64,000 bases of DNA from Sycobia sp. Sy_11 (GCA_018907035.1 JACCIC010000002.1:4595001-4659000), one strand, 5' to 3'. Numbered from the stretch's first letter, positions 51,307 to 63,609 are shown. Made by a program: numbers and translations. Notes: a model not told the origin generated them from the sequence alone.

Positions 51307-52950
51307 CAATGCCAAGTCGTGAATTCGACTCGTCCGATCGTCATCGATTATAAATAACTCGCGGCCAATTTTATGGCCCCACGTATGTGTGAGCGTGCGT
51401 GTATGTGCTGGTATAATCGAGCTGAGAGCGCGAATTAAAAGCGGTAAATCTCAAAAGCGACGAAAATATCGTGGAAGCAAAAGGTGACGGTTCAATTACT
51501 TTTCGTGTCTTCGCCGCCTACTGTAATTTCAGCTAATTTACGATTCACAATTTACAAGTATATAATGTACCGTAGATTTATCCAATTTCGGCTCTTAATC
51601 TGTCTTCTCGGCTAAGAGGATCAGGGAGAGGAGGGAAGAAGTACGCTTATTCAAATGACAAGGTGTATATTTACGATTGGTCAAAATGGCTATTTAGAAT
51701 TTGGATAAGGATCGATTAATTTTTCGACAGGTTATACAATTAATGCACGACACGATAAGGCCGTCTGAATTATTGCGAAAACCTCGCGGTCGTTGCCGAT
51801 CTGTATATATAATTGTATCTAACGTCGATATGCTAATTGCGTGCAAGGGGTATTTCGTTAATCGCGATACCCGGGACACCTTGGAATTTTATTTCGTATT
51901 ACCTGAAACGTTGCGATACTTCAAAAACAGTTTTTTTCTTCTTTCATTTGCTCAATATTAGATTACATATAGAATGTTGTAGAATTTATAATTTTGCTAT
52001 ATCCACCGTCTGCACCGTGGATATTACTTTTAGAACAGAAAATTTGAAATTCGAATCGGTTTCCGCAGCTTGGGAATCTAATATTCCGCTTTTGTGTCTT
52101 ATTTTTTTTTTCTCTAAAACTGCAATAAAATTAAATTACACCAATTATGTAAGCTGTTGCATTGCGAAAAAAAATTTATATATTTGACTAATGATAAGCG
52201 CTTCATTAACTGGAGACATGAAAAATGGCCTTTTAGATGGGTACGGGAGAATATCGCGAGCTTTTTGAATAGATTAGATCGATGATGACATAATTTAATT
52301 CTATTTATACCGATAACTCAATCGCGAGAAATAGATTTTTTTTGTTTTTCGAAAATCACCGATTAATTTACAATCTAGTGCTGTTAAATTATTAGATCTT
52401 AAATTCTGGCTCGTCTAATGGAAGTCTCATTAGTATTTTAATTTCTTTGGCACTCAGACTGTAATGAAATAATTCTGGTAAATATCGCGATCGTAAAGTA
52501 GATTGAGATAGTTATCCAAAATGTGCTGGTAAGAAAAATCAAATATTTACTCGAATAATGTTTTTTTTTCTCTTCTCCTTCACTTTTATCGGACAGCTAA
52601 TTATCTTTTCAATTGTAATCTGTTTTTGTTTTTTAATCTGTATACATGCCATTATCGACTTGAATTTTTTCCCAAGTTTTTCTGCGTGTACGGTGTGCTC
52701 GGCCGAACGGCCGGTATCGCAATTCTTGCGCAACCGCGCGATCGACCGAGGCATTGAATTTGCTCCAATCTACATTTCAATTCGCAGCATAACGAATGAT
52801 GCATTGATAAATCGAGAGAGGCTTGAAAATCCATCCTCCGAATACAATTGAATTCTTATATAATTGTTACAAATACAATTCAGCTGTGCGCTAATTATAG
52901 TTCCAGCGCTGATTTACGGAAACTTTTAAATTGAAATTTAAATTCGAAAG

Positions 52951-52984
<34 letters not shown>

Positions 52985-53725
52985 ATGCGAGCCGCCTTGG
53001 GCCCGAAGTAAAATTATTGTTTTAAAATGCAAATCCCCGGCCTATGGCTTAATTTATACGAAAATTATGGAACGGCCAAGAATTTCATAAACCATCCTCC
53101 GTGCGCGCGTGCGTAAGCGAGCGTTATAAACAAGACCTTTTCAACGAAAGCGACCGAGGAATATTGCACAATTGGCTGGTAAAGGGTGAAGGTATTACGA
53201 TAATTCACTGAGAGTACAGGAAGAAAGGCTTATCGACGGGCATTTCAAGAAAAAACGAAAAAGAAAACTTTCACTCTTCTAACGTCTAGCATTCGCGGAC
53301 CTTGAACTTGATGGAGCACTCGTGTATTGCACGTATTCTGAATCCGATCTTATCGTCGATGTATATATATATATACATATATATATAGACTACTCTCATG
53401 TCTTGCGCAATCCTCGCCTCGAAATTAACGAGATGCCCAATCTAATCCTTTACGATACCTCATGGCGTCCGCCAGGAGTCGCGCGGCGTTAATTTGATTA
53501 ATAACATTGGGAGCTCGTATCGTTGCCGTGACCTTTTGCGGCAAAATAGGGGGATGGGCGGGGGAAGGTTTCGAAGGCACGGCCTGACAAAAGCGCGCGA
53601 CACGGAAGTCGGAGATTTCGCGGTACATTTTTAGTAAGTGCTTAGGACGGCATTGTGGAGTAATTCGTTGTGACGGCGAGACATTCAAGATGAAACGTAC
53701 TTATGTCAAAAGTTGTAAATCAAAG

Positions 53726-54140
53726 CAACAAGTACTTTTATCGGTCGGTCTTCTAGGACTTATAAAATAATTCAATTATTATTGTACACAGTTTAGTTGC
53801 TGAGGATGAACCGTAGCGGTTCGAAACGCCCGACACCGAGATGATTCTAAATTTCAGGTGGTGGGGTCTGTCAGGTTGTCCTTTACTAACAGAGAATATC
53901 GCTTTTATTGTTTTATTTTGTTTATTATTTTATTTATATTTTTATTTTTAATTGTTAATATAATTTACTGTAGTAATAGTGAACATAAACAAGGACAGTC
54001 TGACTGTCATTATTTTAGCTAATATATTATATTATAAAGGCTGTAAGGCCGATAAAAGTATTTATTAATTGAATTATACACAGTCAGAGTGTGCTTGTTT
54101 ATAATTGTCCTCGTAGAATCTAAAATAAAAATTACAACGA
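53726..54140. repeat. inverted-repeat retroelement-like block in Duox intron
   Basis: TACTTTTATCGG at 53733-53744 has an exact inverted copy at 54049-54060, and TAAACAAGGACAGTCTGACT at 53986-54005 has an 18/20 inverted copy at 54082-54101. TACACAGT occurs in direct orientation near 53785 and 54077. The block also holds the hammerhead-like core at 53800-53868. Such a mix of direct and inverted pieces with a hammerhead motif is reminiscent of Penelope-like retroelement terminal repeats; no reverse transcriptase is present, so it would be a fragment or composite. Confidence 0.5.
53800..53868 (+). ncRNA. candidate hammerhead ribozyme
   Basis: The core CTGAGGA (53800-53806) matches CUGANGA. It is followed by one unpaired T and a stem II of six perfect pairs, GAACCG (53808-53813) with CGGTTC (53817-53822), then GAAA (53823-53826). 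Stem III can form between 53826-53837 (ACGCCCGACACC) and 53857-53867 (GGTGGTGGGGT). It has A-T and C-G closing pairs, a bulged G, then CCC/GGG, G-T, one A-G mismatch and CACC/GGTG. C53868 sits exactly where the cleavage-site nucleotide is expected (GTC triplet). Stem I, between sequence just before 53800 and just after 53868, is weak and mostly wobble pairs. Structure was folded by eye. Confidence 0.45.
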
Positions 54141-54799
54141 AAAATAAAAATAAATTGTATTTAGTTTCCTCACTTCCCGAGACCAAATGACTGTTTTATG
54201 ACTGCCCCGTCGGGTTTGAACGGTCGTCTCATATTGCACTTTTCTTGCTTTGAATAATAAAATTTGGCTTCGAATGGCCTTTCTCGCTCGCTCTCTCTCT
54301 CTCTCTCTTTCGATTTGTAAATATATATACATATATATATAAATTCTCTATTTTATAAATTTACGCTGTTTTAGATTTGTGTCAGTCTCATCATATATTT
54401 TTTAAATTAATCAATGAATCATTACTATGACAGAAATGAGCCAACCTCCATACGAATACTGTGCAAACTGTCGGCTCAAACAGGCCTGATTATGTACTTA
54501 TTACAAGCCTTCGAATCGAGTCCGCAATAATAGCACCTAGCTATTGAAGATAAATTTTTAGGCTCGCGCGTTGTATTTTACATTTGCGCCCTTCGCTATA
54601 CATGTACGTATACGGCAATCGTCTACACCGCGCGCCGGATGCGGGATGGTCATTCGCCAGAATTACACCTCTATATATTATTCTTTTCGACGATTATATA
54701 ATTATTATTATTATTATTATTATGGCTATATAACGCAGGAAAAGGTGTATGCATTATATGATATCTCCGATACGCGTGTTTCGGGCTAATTCGAGGCCT

Positions 54800-54800
<1 letters not shown>

Positions 54801-54855
<55 letters not shown>
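54801..54855. repeat. (TA)n microsatellite in Duox intron
   Basis: Perfect TA array of about 55 bases. Confidence 0.95.
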
Positions 54856-54857
<2 letters not shown>

Positions 54858-55053
54858 ATATATATGACTCATTCGGGATGAAAAAAGAGTATACAATTCG
54901 TTCCCTCGCCCTCCCCCAATTCCCGTGATATACACTCGTACAGCGCAAATTTATCAATTTGGTACCTGCATTTTCTTGTTCGCCACTCCCCTCTCCCTTC
55001 CCCCAAGGACGTCGGTGGCGTTTATAAAAGGGCAATCGGACATACAATAAACC

Positions 55054-55056
<3 letters not shown>

Positions 55057-55100
<44 letters not shown>
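55057..55100. repeat. (CT)n microsatellite in Duox intron
   Basis: CT array 250 bases upstream of the next Duox exon. As a long pyrimidine tract in the transcript it could bind PTB-type proteins. Confidence 0.95.
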
Positions 55101-55104
<4 letters not shown>

Positions 55105-55210
55105 CCCTCTCGAGCTGATTCTGACATATACAACTCGGGGATTGGATAAAGGAGCGCGAATTTACTTTATGGATCGCGTCGTAATACAGGATGAATCGGG
55201 CTAAGCGAGT

Positions 55211-55213
<3 letters not shown>

Positions 55214-55259
<46 letters not shown>
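55214..55259. repeat. (TA)n array upstream of Duox exon 55347
   Basis: Perfect TA array ending 87 bases before the exon. It pairs in principle with the array at 55617-55657 on the other side. Confidence 0.95.
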
Positions 55260-55272
<13 letters not shown>

Positions 55273-55346
55273 TAATAAATAAAAAAAACAAAAAGCAAAA
55301 ATAAAGAAGAGGCCGCTAAAATAGCTGTAATTACGCGAGGTTGCAG

Positions 55347-55551
55347 ATAAACAAAGTGACCAGCTGGATTGACGCGAGCTTCATATACTCGAGCAGCGAG
55401 GCCTGGGCCAACACGATGAGGTCGTTCAAGAACGGCAGCTTCCTAATGGAGCCGAAGCGGAGGTTCCCGGTGAGGAACACAATGAGGGCGCCACTGTTCA
55501 ATCACGCGGTGCCCAACGTCATGAGGTCGCTGAGTCCCGAGAGGCTGTACT
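55347..55551 (+). CDS. Duox: dual oxidase, internal exon (peroxidase-homology domain)
   Basis: Sixty-eight full codons plus one base. It starts INKVTSWIDASFIYSSSEAW, continues ANTMRSFKNGSFLMEPKRRF and ends VMRSLSPERLY. W-(I/L)-D-x-S-x-I-Y is the conserved 'LDxSxVYG' region of animal haem peroxidases, where Asp and Ser belong to the calcium-binding loop in the enzymes with known structure. NGS is a potential N-glycosylation site. Acceptor TTGCAG/ATA (phase 0); donor TACT/GTAAGT (phase 1). The final T joins TG of the next exon to make leucine, giving the conserved RLYLLGDPRTN. Confidence 0.97.
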
Positions 55552-55614
55552 GTAAGTCCTGACTTGGAAATTTTCTTTTTCTCTTCTCTTATATAACTAT
55601 AAAATTAATGTACG

Positions 55615-55616
<2 letters not shown>

Positions 55617-55657
<41 letters not shown>
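55617..55657. repeat. (TA)n array downstream of Duox exon 55347-55551
   Basis: Perfect TA array starting 65 bases after the exon. Confidence 0.95.
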
Positions 55658-55662
<5 letters not shown>

Positions 55663-58505
55663 CAATATACAATAATTATCAAACATTTCAGGGGTTGTTG
55701 GTTACATTACGATTAAGACACATTTTAAGATGTTTCCTGAAAACAGTGTGCAAGAATAAATTTTCTTAAATGACATTATATAAATTTTATAGATACTTTG
55801 TTTTAAATATACGATGAATTAACTATTTTGTATGTTTAACCACGTGTCACCTGCTGGGTTCCTCAATAAGACAGCAGATGATCTATTTTTAAATGTACAA
55901 TAATGATTCGGGATATAAGGAAATTATCTGATATTGTAAGATAATTGAATTAAATTGTAGAAGTAGAGTATTCCATTAATGAAAAAAAATTAAAATCTTA
56001 ATGATATTTATAAGTATCCGTTAATTGTTATTGGTGCCATCGTTCAATCTTCAGAGGAAAATTATATACACATGGCGAAACAGAGCTTTTCACAAAATAT
56101 ATAACTATATGTTGTGATATATGTAAGATTGTATTACATAAATTAAGTGGACCGAGGAAAAAATCAATAGAAAGCATTGGCAGACAATCATTAGAAACAC
56201 AACGATAGGCATTGCTTTCCTATTTCAAGTAGATTTCCTTTTTAAATGAAAAAATGACGAATTTTTAATAAATATTTGCTTTAGTTAAGCATATATTTAC
56301 TCATAATTAATGTGAATATTCAATCTAGAATAAATAAATATATTCTCTTTGATAAGTTTCACAAAAATTATTATATTAACGCTGATAGCTATTGGTGTGC
56401 TTCGAATATTTTTTTACAAAAGTTTTTTACAAAATTAATATTTGTTTACATGCCCATGAGAATTTATTTATTTATATCAATCATGAATATTATATATTAA
56501 CTCTGTTTCATCGAGTGCATAGTGAAGTATTATTTCAGAAATCATTTACTTAATTGAAATTAGTAAACAGTTTGCCGGAGTGAAATTGAAATAAATTTTT
56601 TCTCAGTGCTCTATGTTACCTAATAAAGAAGGGCTATCGTGTGTATGAGTAAAAAGCCTCTTACAGATAGAACGTAATGACTCCCATTAATATCTTCTCA
56701 ATGAACCCATCGTGTTTTAGGACCTGAATTTGTCCCGCTTCCAAGCCACGGCACTTTCACACTTAGAATTAAGTACTCATTATTCTCATAATTCACTTGT
56801 ATATGCTGCGCGGTCCGAAGGGAGCTCTCGTAATTAAAAAGCACCTACTTATGAAACCGGATTCAATGAAGGAATAACATTTCATGCCGTACAATTCTAA
56901 TGAGCCTGCGCCCGGAAGAACATTAGGTGTTCTTGTATGTGTGTCATTTTAGAAGTAATCTAAGTTACATCGTCGAATCTGGACGCAATCCGTCTTATAA
57001 ATAACTAATGACCGCTTACTTGCTATAAGCATCTCAACAGAAAATCATACATTAAAATTAGTAGAATTCAGATTTCATTCAATATTCTCTACTGAATTTC
57101 TAATTAATCACTAAAAAGAAAGATAATGAACCTTAATTTCTACTGATATTAGATCAGACTGTCGTTGCGTTGAATTCAAATCGTTGGAAGATTCCATTTT
57201 TAAACTTGATTACCAAGTACCAAATTAACAATTCCTAGGAACGAGTTCTTCATTTTTGTGTATTTCATAAAGTGTACATCGTGGACGCGAATCAACAATA
57301 TTTAATTACAAGATACTGTAATACAGTTGCATCAACCAAGCAGTATTATATATTCATGCACATCAAACTATTTTCTTAACAATCTCCTTTACAGTCATTC
57401 TGAATAAGACCGTATTTTATCAATGTGATTTTTACATTGTCTTTTACATCCGCTAATAAGGGACTTAATATTTGATCCAAAATGAATAAACTGTTCGGTG
57501 AACGAAGCAATTGATCAATAATAATGTAGCCGGAGTTCCATAAAAGTATTAAAAAAGTGCCTGCAGAAGTATGAAATTCCGTCTATATCAATGTTAATTA
57601 ACAAATAAAGAAAAAAGAATTTCACGATTAGTAACCGCTATATAAGTTTCTATGAATCATTATACGTATCCCAGTTCGCTTATCTGGAAAATATTACGGA
57701 ATGCCGAGTGATTCACGAGAGTTTTCGAAAAATGAGGAAACATTAAATCAGCCCGAAGGCGCTAACGCAGGTAAAATAAAAACTTTGCAGATCCAATCAT
57801 GGTTGCTCTTGTATTTTAGAAAATATATCCTGGTCAGATGGAGCATTCGGCAAAGGTGGAGTTCGAGCGCGCGGCCATTCATCGAAGCTCACGGCGCCTC
57901 GTAATCGCTGAATCAGTTGTTTTAGTTTCAAATATTTTTTAACTTCGGCGTATTTTCCTTAAAATTACTTTCTACGCAAAATCAATTTGGCAAAAATGGC
58001 AATAATGAGGATAGCTTTGTATCTATAATAATAATTTAAAATCACGGCACGCCTCTATCGGCCTGGCATAGAATATCCCCGCTGGGAATCGATTAAAGTT
58101 AAGCGCTTGCGGTCGATGTTCCTTTTTCACCAATTTTCTGAACAACTACACGTTTTATATATATGGAAGTGATGGAAAAACGCTCTACTTTTGCTAAAAA
58201 TTATTATATACTTTGAAAAGCAGTTTTGTATATTAAAGGAGTCTCGCGGTTCTTTAAGTATGCGATGTAATAATCGACCGCGGGCGGCGCACAGGAACAA
58301 TTTCGCCTCCGCGTACATATCGAAACTTTGTTCTTTCTTTTTTTCTTCTTTTTATAAACTCGACCGAGACAATACGGACACACAGTTTACGCGGATGAAA
58401 TTGCAATTGCGTACGTGCTGGTTTCATTAAACTCTCTTTCAGCTCTAGATATTATCCGCTGGCTCGCGATTCATTGTTTCGCCGATGCACGTGTTCAATA
58501 TATCC

Positions 58506-58512
<7 letters not shown>

Positions 58513-58565
<53 letters not shown>
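58513..58565. repeat. (TA)n microsatellite in Duox intron
   Basis: Perfect TA array of about 53 bases. Confidence 0.95.
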
Positions 58566-58567
<2 letters not shown>

Positions 58568-58734
58568 TGTATATAGATTCGAGCTAAAATCGACGCACTT
58601 TACCGCCTGCAATAGAAATGCTGACAGGCGACGTAAGTATATTCGCGTATTATGCGCGGAGCTGCGATCGGTAATTAGTATTACAGGCTCCATGTATTAA
58701 ATATCTCGGAGCACAATGAGCGACATTACTATCG

Positions 58735-58738
<4 letters not shown>

Positions 58739-58787
<49 letters not shown>

Positions 58788-58835
58788 CTTCGCAACGTTT
58801 AATCCGATATTTTCGCAATTAATAATGTAACAAAA

Positions 58836-58886
<51 letters not shown>
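58739..58886. repeat. two (TA)n arrays in Duox intron
   Basis: TA arrays at 58739-58784 and 58843-58886 separated by 58 bases of unique sequence. Their transcripts can pair with each other. Confidence 0.95.
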
Positions 58887-58889
<3 letters not shown>

Positions 58890-61488
58890 GCACACATAGA
58901 TATCTTGTTATATTTTACGAACTATAACATCGGGATTCGTACTGATATCGCTTCATTCTGCAACTGATGATATATATATATTGTGTATAATATAAAAGTC
59001 AACTTATTGCACCACCGAGCTAGTAGAAAAATCCAGTGTCTATATATATATGTATACACGATCTCTAAGCTAATCGTTAAATTTCTGTGTAAGTTGTGGT
59101 CTTATATATATATACAGCCAGCGGACAGTAGACAATACGTAATTTTTTTTTTGCCGTTTAACATTCTTTCTTAATAGCCGCCCCATTACGCCCCGTGCGC
59201 CGCGGCGCGGCGCGGCGGCGCTTGTAAACACAGTTTTTACAACTCATCCGCGCCGCTGAATAAAAGATCGGAGCTCGCGACGTATCTCCGTGTTTTTCTT
59301 CTTTTGTTTTTTTTTTTGCTTCATCTTCTTCGTTTTGAACAACGTAGTCGAGAATCTTTTCATTGTATTAAAGGAGGGAAAACGATGAATTCTAGGCGAG
59401 CATTAACGTTGATTGAGACAACGTTTCAGTATTATTAATACGTTTGTAGAATTTATGGAGGAAAAGAATGTTTCTGCTCTGTCTGTCTGAATTGAAAATA
59501 TGGATGCCAGCAATGGTATTTCGAATTTCAAATAACGAAGCGTTAGAATCTTACGTATATAAGAATATCACGTGTATTGAAACTATTCGACTATTTCAAA
59601 TAGTCTAATTAGACGTTGATTCATGGATATTGTTTGAATAAATGTTTCAATTTAATTGTTAATATGTATCATTGCATAATTCTATAATGCATTGTGAATA
59701 TTCATGATTTTATATACTCGTGAGATATATATAGTCGTAAAATTCCAATGCTCCAACTCCGTGATTTGAATCTTATCGAATTGAAATTTCAAGTCTATAT
59801 CATGCAGAGCGTGGAATTTGATGTAAATTTTTATATGAAAATAATCAGAAACACCATGGCAATCGATTACTTACCAGAATTGTCGCTATTAGATCATACG
59901 TATGATCTATCGATTTCTTTCTATACTGAGAAGAAAAATCAAAGGTTCATCGTCTGACAGCCTATCGTCGAATATGCATTTGAGGGATTTCCAAGTATAT
60001 CGGTGTAGCATGCGTAGAATATTAGTTTGCTTAAAGGTCAGGCAAAAAACAGTACAGTTGCAAATATAAATCCGTAGACGGCGCGTTGATTAAACTATAA
60101 ATATTCAATTCCAACTATTATCCTGTGATGTCTTGCCAAGTTATAATCCAAAGGAATTTTCAGTAAACTTTTTACTATTGATATATAATTTTGAGTAATG
60201 TAATTGTTATGTATGTATAAGATTATCATTATTAGTAAATGTGTTTTTTGTCATAATTAAAAATATGGAAATGAATTTTCATACTATATATTGGATGAAC
60301 TAATCGGGTATTGTTAAATAGACATTTATAAATATAGAACAGAATCCTTGATAAATATGCAACACTTCTCGGCACAGTCTCCGTAATAAAATTATCCGAA
60401 ATATCTATATATGGTTGTCAAACTGTTATCAATCACTATTTTCAAACTACCAACGTAAAATCCTTTAGTGCGGCTTGAATTTCGTTTGATAAAATTTCAT
60501 GTTAAAGTTTTATAATAGCATATGCAAGAAATATTACATAACTTGTGTCTCTAGGATTTCAATTTGGCAGTTGACGAATGGATAATCGTGTACATACAAA
60601 TAAATAAATATGTGGTTTAGACTATTTGAGAAAATAGTTCCATTTGATCTTAAAACGATTTTTACTAGAAATCTCATATAGGAATAGCCTATAGTTTTCC
60701 ATTCGATGTAACAATGATAGACTATGACATAATGGTTACGGATTTTGTCCAGATTCAGCGAGGTTACTTTGCATTTACTTAACAGGCCAAGTTTTATACA
60801 TACAATTACTAATTTGACTGGATATATTATGCAGTCAGATTAATCTTACTAACTGAACATTTTGGGTTCTAAATTCTAGCAATGGATAATATCTTAACCA
60901 TAAAAGTTTCATTAACACATATTCTTAGTTACTTAGTTATTGTTATTAAAGTTAGACTAATTGTAAACATACTAGCAAAGTAGATAATCGGTGATTGATT
61001 CGTGTACATTCATCCAACTGATGGTAATTCAGTCCAAAATTATATACACATTTGCAAACATATATTGTTGAAAATTTGATGGGTTAAAATTTTATTTTTT
61101 CTGTGATCCCGATGCAAAATAATAGTGATTTTCCTTTAAAAAAATAATCCTTTTTCTAATGTCATTAAAAATAAGTCTTAATTTTTAAGTAAGAAAACAC
61201 CATATATCATGAATTGGAGAATATCAGGTCTTAAAGCATAATAGAACTCATTTATCAGGTAATCCGAACTTGTTCAATCCGAATAAAATTCATTTCTCAT
61301 ACGTTACCGTAATCATAACCAATTTCTCGCGATAAAATAACTGCGGATCTCTCTCCGCACAAGTATTCCCAATACATTCGAAACATAACGAGAGAATCGG
61401 TTATTACGCGATACACCCTAGAATCACTAATTCGGACCGAGGATATCCCGGCAATCGAATGATCTCTGGTATTCTTTCGTAATTACAG

Positions 61489-61655
61489 TGCTGGGCGATC
61501 CACGCACCAATCAGCATCCGCCCCTTCTAGTCTTCGGTATCCTGTTCTACCGCTGGCACAACGTCATCGCCGCACGGGTCCAGTACGAGCACCCGGAGAT
61601 GTCGGACGAGGAGGTGTTCCAGAGAACCAGGAGGATAGTCGTAGGAACTTTGCAG
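61489..61655 (+). CDS. Duox: dual oxidase, internal exon (peroxidase-homology domain)
   Basis: Two bases complete a leucine codon, then 55 codons: LGDPRTNQHPPLLVFGILFY, then RWHNVIAARVQYEHPEMSDE, then EVFQRTRRIVVGTLQ. GDxRxNxxP...(F)xRxHN is the conserved central motif of animal haem peroxidases. In myeloperoxidase the matching R-E-H-N glutamate forms an ester bond to haem; here tryptophan replaces it (RWHN), as in Drosophila Duox. The donor is CAG/GTATGC, phase 0, so the protein continues in a further exon. I could not find the next conserved piece (expected near an EYLPA-type motif) before the window ends. In total the window holds 267 of what is usually about 1,500 residues. Confidence 0.97.
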
Positions 61656-62805
61656 GTATGCCATTTTCCTCTGTATTTTATTTTTTGTTACCCGTAATCA
61701 TCGATAATGCGAGCTCGTAAGGATGAGACTTTGTTTTCAAGCTGCATCCGTGATAATTCCCCGAGGTACGATTCTCTATTGGCACTTACACATACGTCTA
61801 GCATTATAAAGTCAATGGATTCGTATAGAGCGCTCATACTATAAGTAAGTTATTATTATTATGAAGACAATAAATCCGAGAGGAATCTCGCTTAAGCTCG
61901 TGCCTCGAAAATCGACGTCAATTACACTGGCGGATAATGAAAATGCTGCGAATGGTATTGTTTGATTTATTGAAACCACGATCGCCTCATCTCGTGTTAT
62001 GTTTCATCTCGAAGAAACTAAAGTAAATTCGATTATTCCAGCGTACAAGTAGCTCTTTAATAATTTCCTAAATAAACAAGGAATTGGAGTGGAAATCCGT
62101 TGAAGCGTTATCTATAAGCGTTGAAGCCCTATATATACATATTTGCCTGGAGCTGCTTATGGATCGTCCAGTCCCGCGTATAGATATATGTAAATCAGTA
62201 TCTATCTCGTATGAAACGGACGGCAATTATTATCCAGTTCTTGCACAATCCGCTCTTATTAATACACTTGACACATATTGGTCGATTGCCGAAGGTAGCT
62301 ATTTTTCCTTTTCTAATTTTTTTCCTCTTCTTCTTTCGTAGACCTACGCTCGTTATACAACTCGCATTCGACGGACGCATCGTTTGATATATAATCATCA
62401 TCCTAATGAGAAGACATTGTTTCGACGGGGCGTGATCGCCCCGGCATTATGAAAAATTAATAACGGATTCGATTGAAGTTGGCTTTTTTTTGTTTTTTAT
62501 TTTGATTAATCTCATAAAAATTGAAAGGTGTTTAAAAGCTTCTACTTAAATGTGATGGACCAGATCACATAGCTGGTCTGATATTTGTTGTTGATTGTTA
62601 ATTTAAACATTTTCTTGGGATGAATAGATTAGTTTTCAAAAGTATCACCAAAGTCTATGTAATTATTTTGGATCCTAATGAAAGAATATTTCGTTGTATA
62701 TACATGTTTTCAGAATCATGGATTTTTTCTTAGACATAATTGTCAAGGTTATTTAACAATTGAACTAGACAAAAACACACATATAATATAAAGATTTTCA
62801 CGACC

Positions 62806-63165
62806 TCCGGAGATGAACGAATCCCATATGTGTAAACGGTTCGAAATTAAAATAAACTTGAATTTACCTTAAAAAAATATTTATTAATTTTTACCTTAAA
62901 AATGACCGATCCGGATCCAAGTGACGAACGAATATATGTGAGACGGTTAAAAATTAAAAATAACCTTGAAGTGAGTTGAAGAATGTCTAATCTTGGGGTC
63001 AAAGTGATGAACGTTGTATGTGTGAACCGTTAAAAACTAAAATAAACTTCGATTGACCTTAAAAATGACCGCTTTTAGAATTGAAGTGCGGAACGGACCA
63101 ATATGTGCGAACGTGCCACAATAAAACTAACCGTCAAGTGACCTTTAAATTAGAGTCCAAGTCAA
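62806..63165. repeat. diverged minisatellite, ~83-bp unit, about four copies
   Basis: Equivalent anchors GTGACGAACG (62921), GTGATGAACG (63004) and GTGCGGAACG (63086) are 83 and 82 bases apart. An earlier copy begins near 62810 (GAGATGAACG) and is lengthened by about 28 bases through an internal duplication of a TTTACCTTAAAAA-like segment. Each unit then shows a TATGTG-GA(A)-CGGTT-like part, AAAATAAAC-like sequence and a GACCTTAAAAATGACC-like spacer. No open frame runs through the array. Confidence 0.75.
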
Positions 63166-63607
63166 GGTCATCAGTCGAAATACTGTAAACGAAACTCGGC
63201 AGAATATTATGACTCAATTTTGTCGAATAATGCGGTCCTCGAAAATTATCACAAATACATCGTTATACTTTTGCTACACCCCACATATATAAGTACATAC
63301 TCACACCGTCACATTTCAGAGGCGGCGGCGGCGGTGCTATTTTTAATATCACAGTAGGTCAGGAGTTTTTTACCCGCTTCGGCAAACGTGCCCGCGTGAA
63401 ATTTATCCCACCCTGCGTGCCCGCGTATTATACACGCAAACTCGTTCCCACAAGCGCGGGGGTCGCGCGCGTAAATCTGATGTAACTGTGTATATATACA
63501 CGAGTTCTGCTGGGCGCTCGCGCGCGCGATAATCGCTTTACAATCGCTCTCGCTGCAGATATATAGCGTAAGGAATTGTGTGCGAGCGTGCGTGTGTACG
63601 TATGTGC

Positions 63608-63609
<2 letters not shown>

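Larger units (their letters stand above)
51220..55346 (+). other. Duox intron, 4.1 kb
   Basis: Phase-0 intron (GTAAGA ... TTGCAG). It contains a GA run at 52956-52981, the inverted-repeat block with a hammerhead-like core at 53.73-54.14 kb, a (TTA)n run near 54703-54722, a TA array at 54801-54855, a CT array at 55057-55100 and a TA array at 55214-55259. No nested coding gene was recognised. Confidence 0.85.
55552..61488 (+). other. Duox intron, 5.9 kb
   Basis: Phase-1 intron (GTAAGT ... AATTACAG). TA arrays lie at 55617-55657, 58513-58565, 58739-58784 and 58843-58886, and a short CpG-rich patch at 59180-59225. The remainder, 55.7-58.5 and 59.3-61.4 kb, is AT-rich with no recognised feature. 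Confidence 0.85.

Noticed and set aside
53816..53828. GGTTCGAAAC resembling a tRNA T-arm
   Set aside because: No matching A-box, anticodon arm or acceptor stem is present at the right distance; the hammerhead-like fold explains the sequence better.
62806..63165. Regularly spaced repeats resembling a CRISPR array
   Set aside because: The units are about 83 bp, diverged and head to tail without unique spacers, in an animal intron. This is a minisatellite.
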